Source: DATEMK01 sp035275625
Lineage (GTDB): Bacteria; Bacteroidota; Bacteroidia; AKYH767-A; OLB10
Direction: 5' to 3'
Assembly (NCBI GenBank): GCA_035275625.1
Contig: DATEMK010000527.1
Location: 1 to 14,512 of the forward strand
Length of the DNA stretch: 14,512 nucleotides
Both the position numbers and the translations under genes were made by a program. This document shows positions 13,362-14,512 of the stretch, piece after piece. Numbering within the stretch: position 1 is the stretch's first letter; the number at the start of each line of letters is the position of its first letter. Under the pieces are notes generated by a model. The model had not been told where the DNA came from. It was given only the letters and a program-made list of their open reading frames with translations, and ran no database searches.

Positions 13362-13442
13362 TACGGAACTCGTCTGGCTCTCTCCCCATACGGCACTCGT
13401 TTGCCTTTCGTTCACTACGACACTCGCCTGCCTCTCGTCCTT
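13362..13442 (+). repeat. Tandem repeat, three 27-base units
   Basis: The units are 13362-13388, 13389-13415 and 13416-13442. Each begins TACGG or TACGA, then (A/C)ACTCG, then a TGGCTCTC, TGCCTTTC or TGCCTCTC segment. The units are imperfect and in direct contact. The block is non-coding spacer after the 12336 gene; 27 bases equals nine codons, so some frames stay open by chance. Confidence 0.75.
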
Positions 13443-13476
13443 GTCTGAAGCGCTGCCTGTGCAAGAGAAACAAGGA
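13438..13476. repeat. Inverted repeat after the tandem repeat block
   Basis: TCCTTGT (13438-13444) and ACAAGGA (13470-13476) are perfect 7-base complements with a 25-base loop. It overlaps the last tandem unit. It could be part of a terminator for the 12336 gene but lacks a T-run. Confidence 0.4.
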
Positions 13477-13514
13477 TGCGCAAATATTATCTGAATTGTG
13501 ATTTATTTGATTAA

Positions 13515-13616
13515 ATGACGGACAGGAAAATTACAATTGAGAAGTTAACAGAAATGGAATTGTTTACTATTCTTAAAAAGATTAATTTTATGTTCGATTT
13601 CTATACGCACATTTAA
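13515..13616 (+). CDS. Possible 33-aa small ORF
   Basis: An ATG at 13515 opens a 33-codon frame, MTDRKITIEKLTEM then ELFTILKKINFMFDFYTHI, ending TAA 13614-13616. The composition is protein-like, with an amphipathic stretch. However, its second half coincides with the shared promoter core, which is non-coding at the other two sites. It may be a chance ORF, a leader peptide or a gene remnant. No family recognised. Confidence 0.2.
   Translation: MTDRKITIEKLTEMELFTILKKINFMFDFYTHI
13560..13603 (+). promoter_or_regulatory. Promoter and core repeat upstream of the last gene
   Basis: TTG at 13560-13562 and TAATTTTA at 13583-13590 are 20 bases apart, matching the phylum pattern except the final base. 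The box lies inside the core repeat copy 13568-13603, which aligns without gaps to 2738-2773. The predicted leader is about 60 bases. Confidence 0.5.
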
Positions 13617-13658
13617 CGCAGTGAATAAATGAAGAAGGAAACTCAAAACTGAATAACC

Positions 13659-14512
13659 ATGAAAAAACTTTTACTTTTTTCATTACTTATCCGATATCCG
13701 TGCATTTCCAACGCACAAAATTATATTCCGATTCCTGAATCAAACGCCACATGGAACATTCATGAACAAGGTTATTACCCATGTTCTTTTGGCAATTATC
13801 AATGGGGCAACCAGGATCTGTCGCTTAGTATTTCTGGCGATACAATAATTAATAGCATCACCTATAAAAAGCTCTATGGAACGGGGCATTTTTATACTTC
13901 TGAGATTATTGGGGTGTTTTGTAATGACAATATCAGTAATTACTTCACTAATGTTTACTGTGGCGCTTTCAGAAATGACACTTTAGCAAAGCAGGTTATG
14001 TTTATTCGAAGCGGCTTTGCCACCTCGGAATGTGTCATGTTCGATTTCAGCCTGAATTCCGGAGATAGTTTAAACTCCATGACATGTGGTCCAACCTGGG
14101 GTAACCCAATGGCAGGAATTGTTTTGGCAGATACATTTATTGTTTATGGAGGACAAACCAGGCACGTATTTCTTCTTAAATATAATGATTCAGGTTTCAG
14201 TTACGAAACCTCAACTATCATAGAAGGAATAGGAAGTCTTTCAGCGGGACTATTTGATGCATACCATCATTTCGAATGGTCTTCAGCTTTGTTATGCTTT
14301 GCAATAAATGATACCACTGTCTACCCTGGTGATACCACGGCTTGTGATGAAATAACGGAAATTAAAGAATGGTCATTGACGAAAAGCGATATTCTTATTT
14401 ATCCTAATCCTGTCTTAAAGTTCCTGACAATTGAAAATGGAGTTAGCGGAGCAACAATTGATATTGAAAATCTTTTAGGAGTAAATCTATTAACACAAAA
14501 AATTAACTCACC
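13659..14512 (+). CDS. Secreted T9SS-sorted protein, 3' end outside window
   Basis: An open frame of 284 complete codons starts at ATG 13659 and runs off the right edge. It has a signal peptide (about 1-20, MKKLLLFSLLIRYPCISNA, then Q). The body contains motifs common in uncharacterised secreted Bacteroidota proteins: NATWNIHEQGYYPC near the start, SISGDTIINSITYKKLYG and TSTIIEGIGSLSAGLF. This resembles a family in which short strands measure or bind an unknown surface ligand, but no named domain is certain. The sorting domain begins near residue 240, with YPNP at 248-251 and IDIENLLGVNLLTQKI; about 30-40 residues should remain beyond the edge. It has its own promoter-like sequence and shares the upstream core repeat with the cyclase and 12336 genes. 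Function unknown. Confidence 0.85.
   Translation, partial: MKKLLLFSLLIRYPCISNAQNYIPIPESNATWNIHEQGYYPCSFGNYQWGNQDLSLSISGDTIINSITYKKLYGTGHFYTSEIIGVFCNDNISNYFTNVYCGAFRNDTLAKQVMFIRSGFATSECVMFDFSLNSGDSLNSMTCGPTWGNPMAGIVLADTFIVYGGQTRHVFLLKYNDSGFSYETSTIIEGIGSLSAGLFDAYHHFEWSSALLCFAINDTTVYPGDTTACDEITEIKEWSLTKSDILIYPNPVLKFLTIENGVSGATIDIENLLGVNLLTQKINS

Noticed and set aside
13362..13442. Tandem repeats considered as a CRISPR array
   Set aside because: The units are directly adjacent with no unique spacers and no cas genes are nearby.
13282..13494. 70-codon ORF overlapping the end of the 12336 gene and the tandem repeats
   Set aside because: It is out of frame with the real gene, and its right half is only the 27-base repeat read as nine-residue units. 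No start signal or family match.

Overview
The window looks like an AT-rich Bacteroidota chromosome segment, perhaps Chitinophagales/Sphingobacteriales-like, though the order is uncertain. The evidence is several secreted proteins ending in type IX secretion system (T9SS) type A sorting domains with PNP motifs, promoter-like TAnnTTTG boxes, no clear Shine-Dalgarno sequences, and protein families typical of that phylum (SBBP propellers, CHU_C-type Ig modules, TPR-adenylate cyclases). No tRNA, rRNA, CRISPR array, transposase or phage gene was seen.

Layout. 32-802 encodes Ku (end joining), followed by a terminator and a 388-base spacer carrying small stem-loop repeats. 1191-2594 is a secreted T9SS protein, followed by a short coding-like remnant. 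2834-4909 is a membrane TPR/class III adenylate cyclase, with a PhzF-family isomerase (4977-5783) 67 bases downstream. From 6043 to the right edge the window is a T9SS cargo cluster: a propeller/Ig protein (6043-8316, +), a LamG protein (8565-9785, -), an SBBP propeller protein (10366-12078, +), a 337-aa secreted protein (12336-13349, +) and a gene cut by the window edge (13659-14512, +). Between the LamG and SBBP genes lies a start-less T9SS sorting domain (9855-10055), the tail of a lost cargo gene.

How the genes relate. Ku, the cyclase and PhzF are cytoplasmic or inner-membrane functions with no obvious pathway link. The six T9SS-tagged genes should be exported and anchored or released by secretion machinery encoded elsewhere. 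They share architecture (signal peptide, repeat domain, sorting domain) but not repeat family, so they look like an accessory surface-protein locus that gains and loses members.

Most notable structure. (1) A 36-base core upstream of the cyclase and two T9SS genes contains a -7-like promoter box. In one copy a 23-base double-hairpin element interrupts it exactly, and a 22-base version sits after the same TATTCT sequence at a fourth locus. (2) A 21-base in-frame palindromic element adds LPSGQAG to the cyclase catalytic domain. (3) Dispersed stem-loop repeats, a palindrome-rich block and a 3 x 27-base tandem repeat fill the spacers. I found no convincing defence system or other wholly new multi-gene system.
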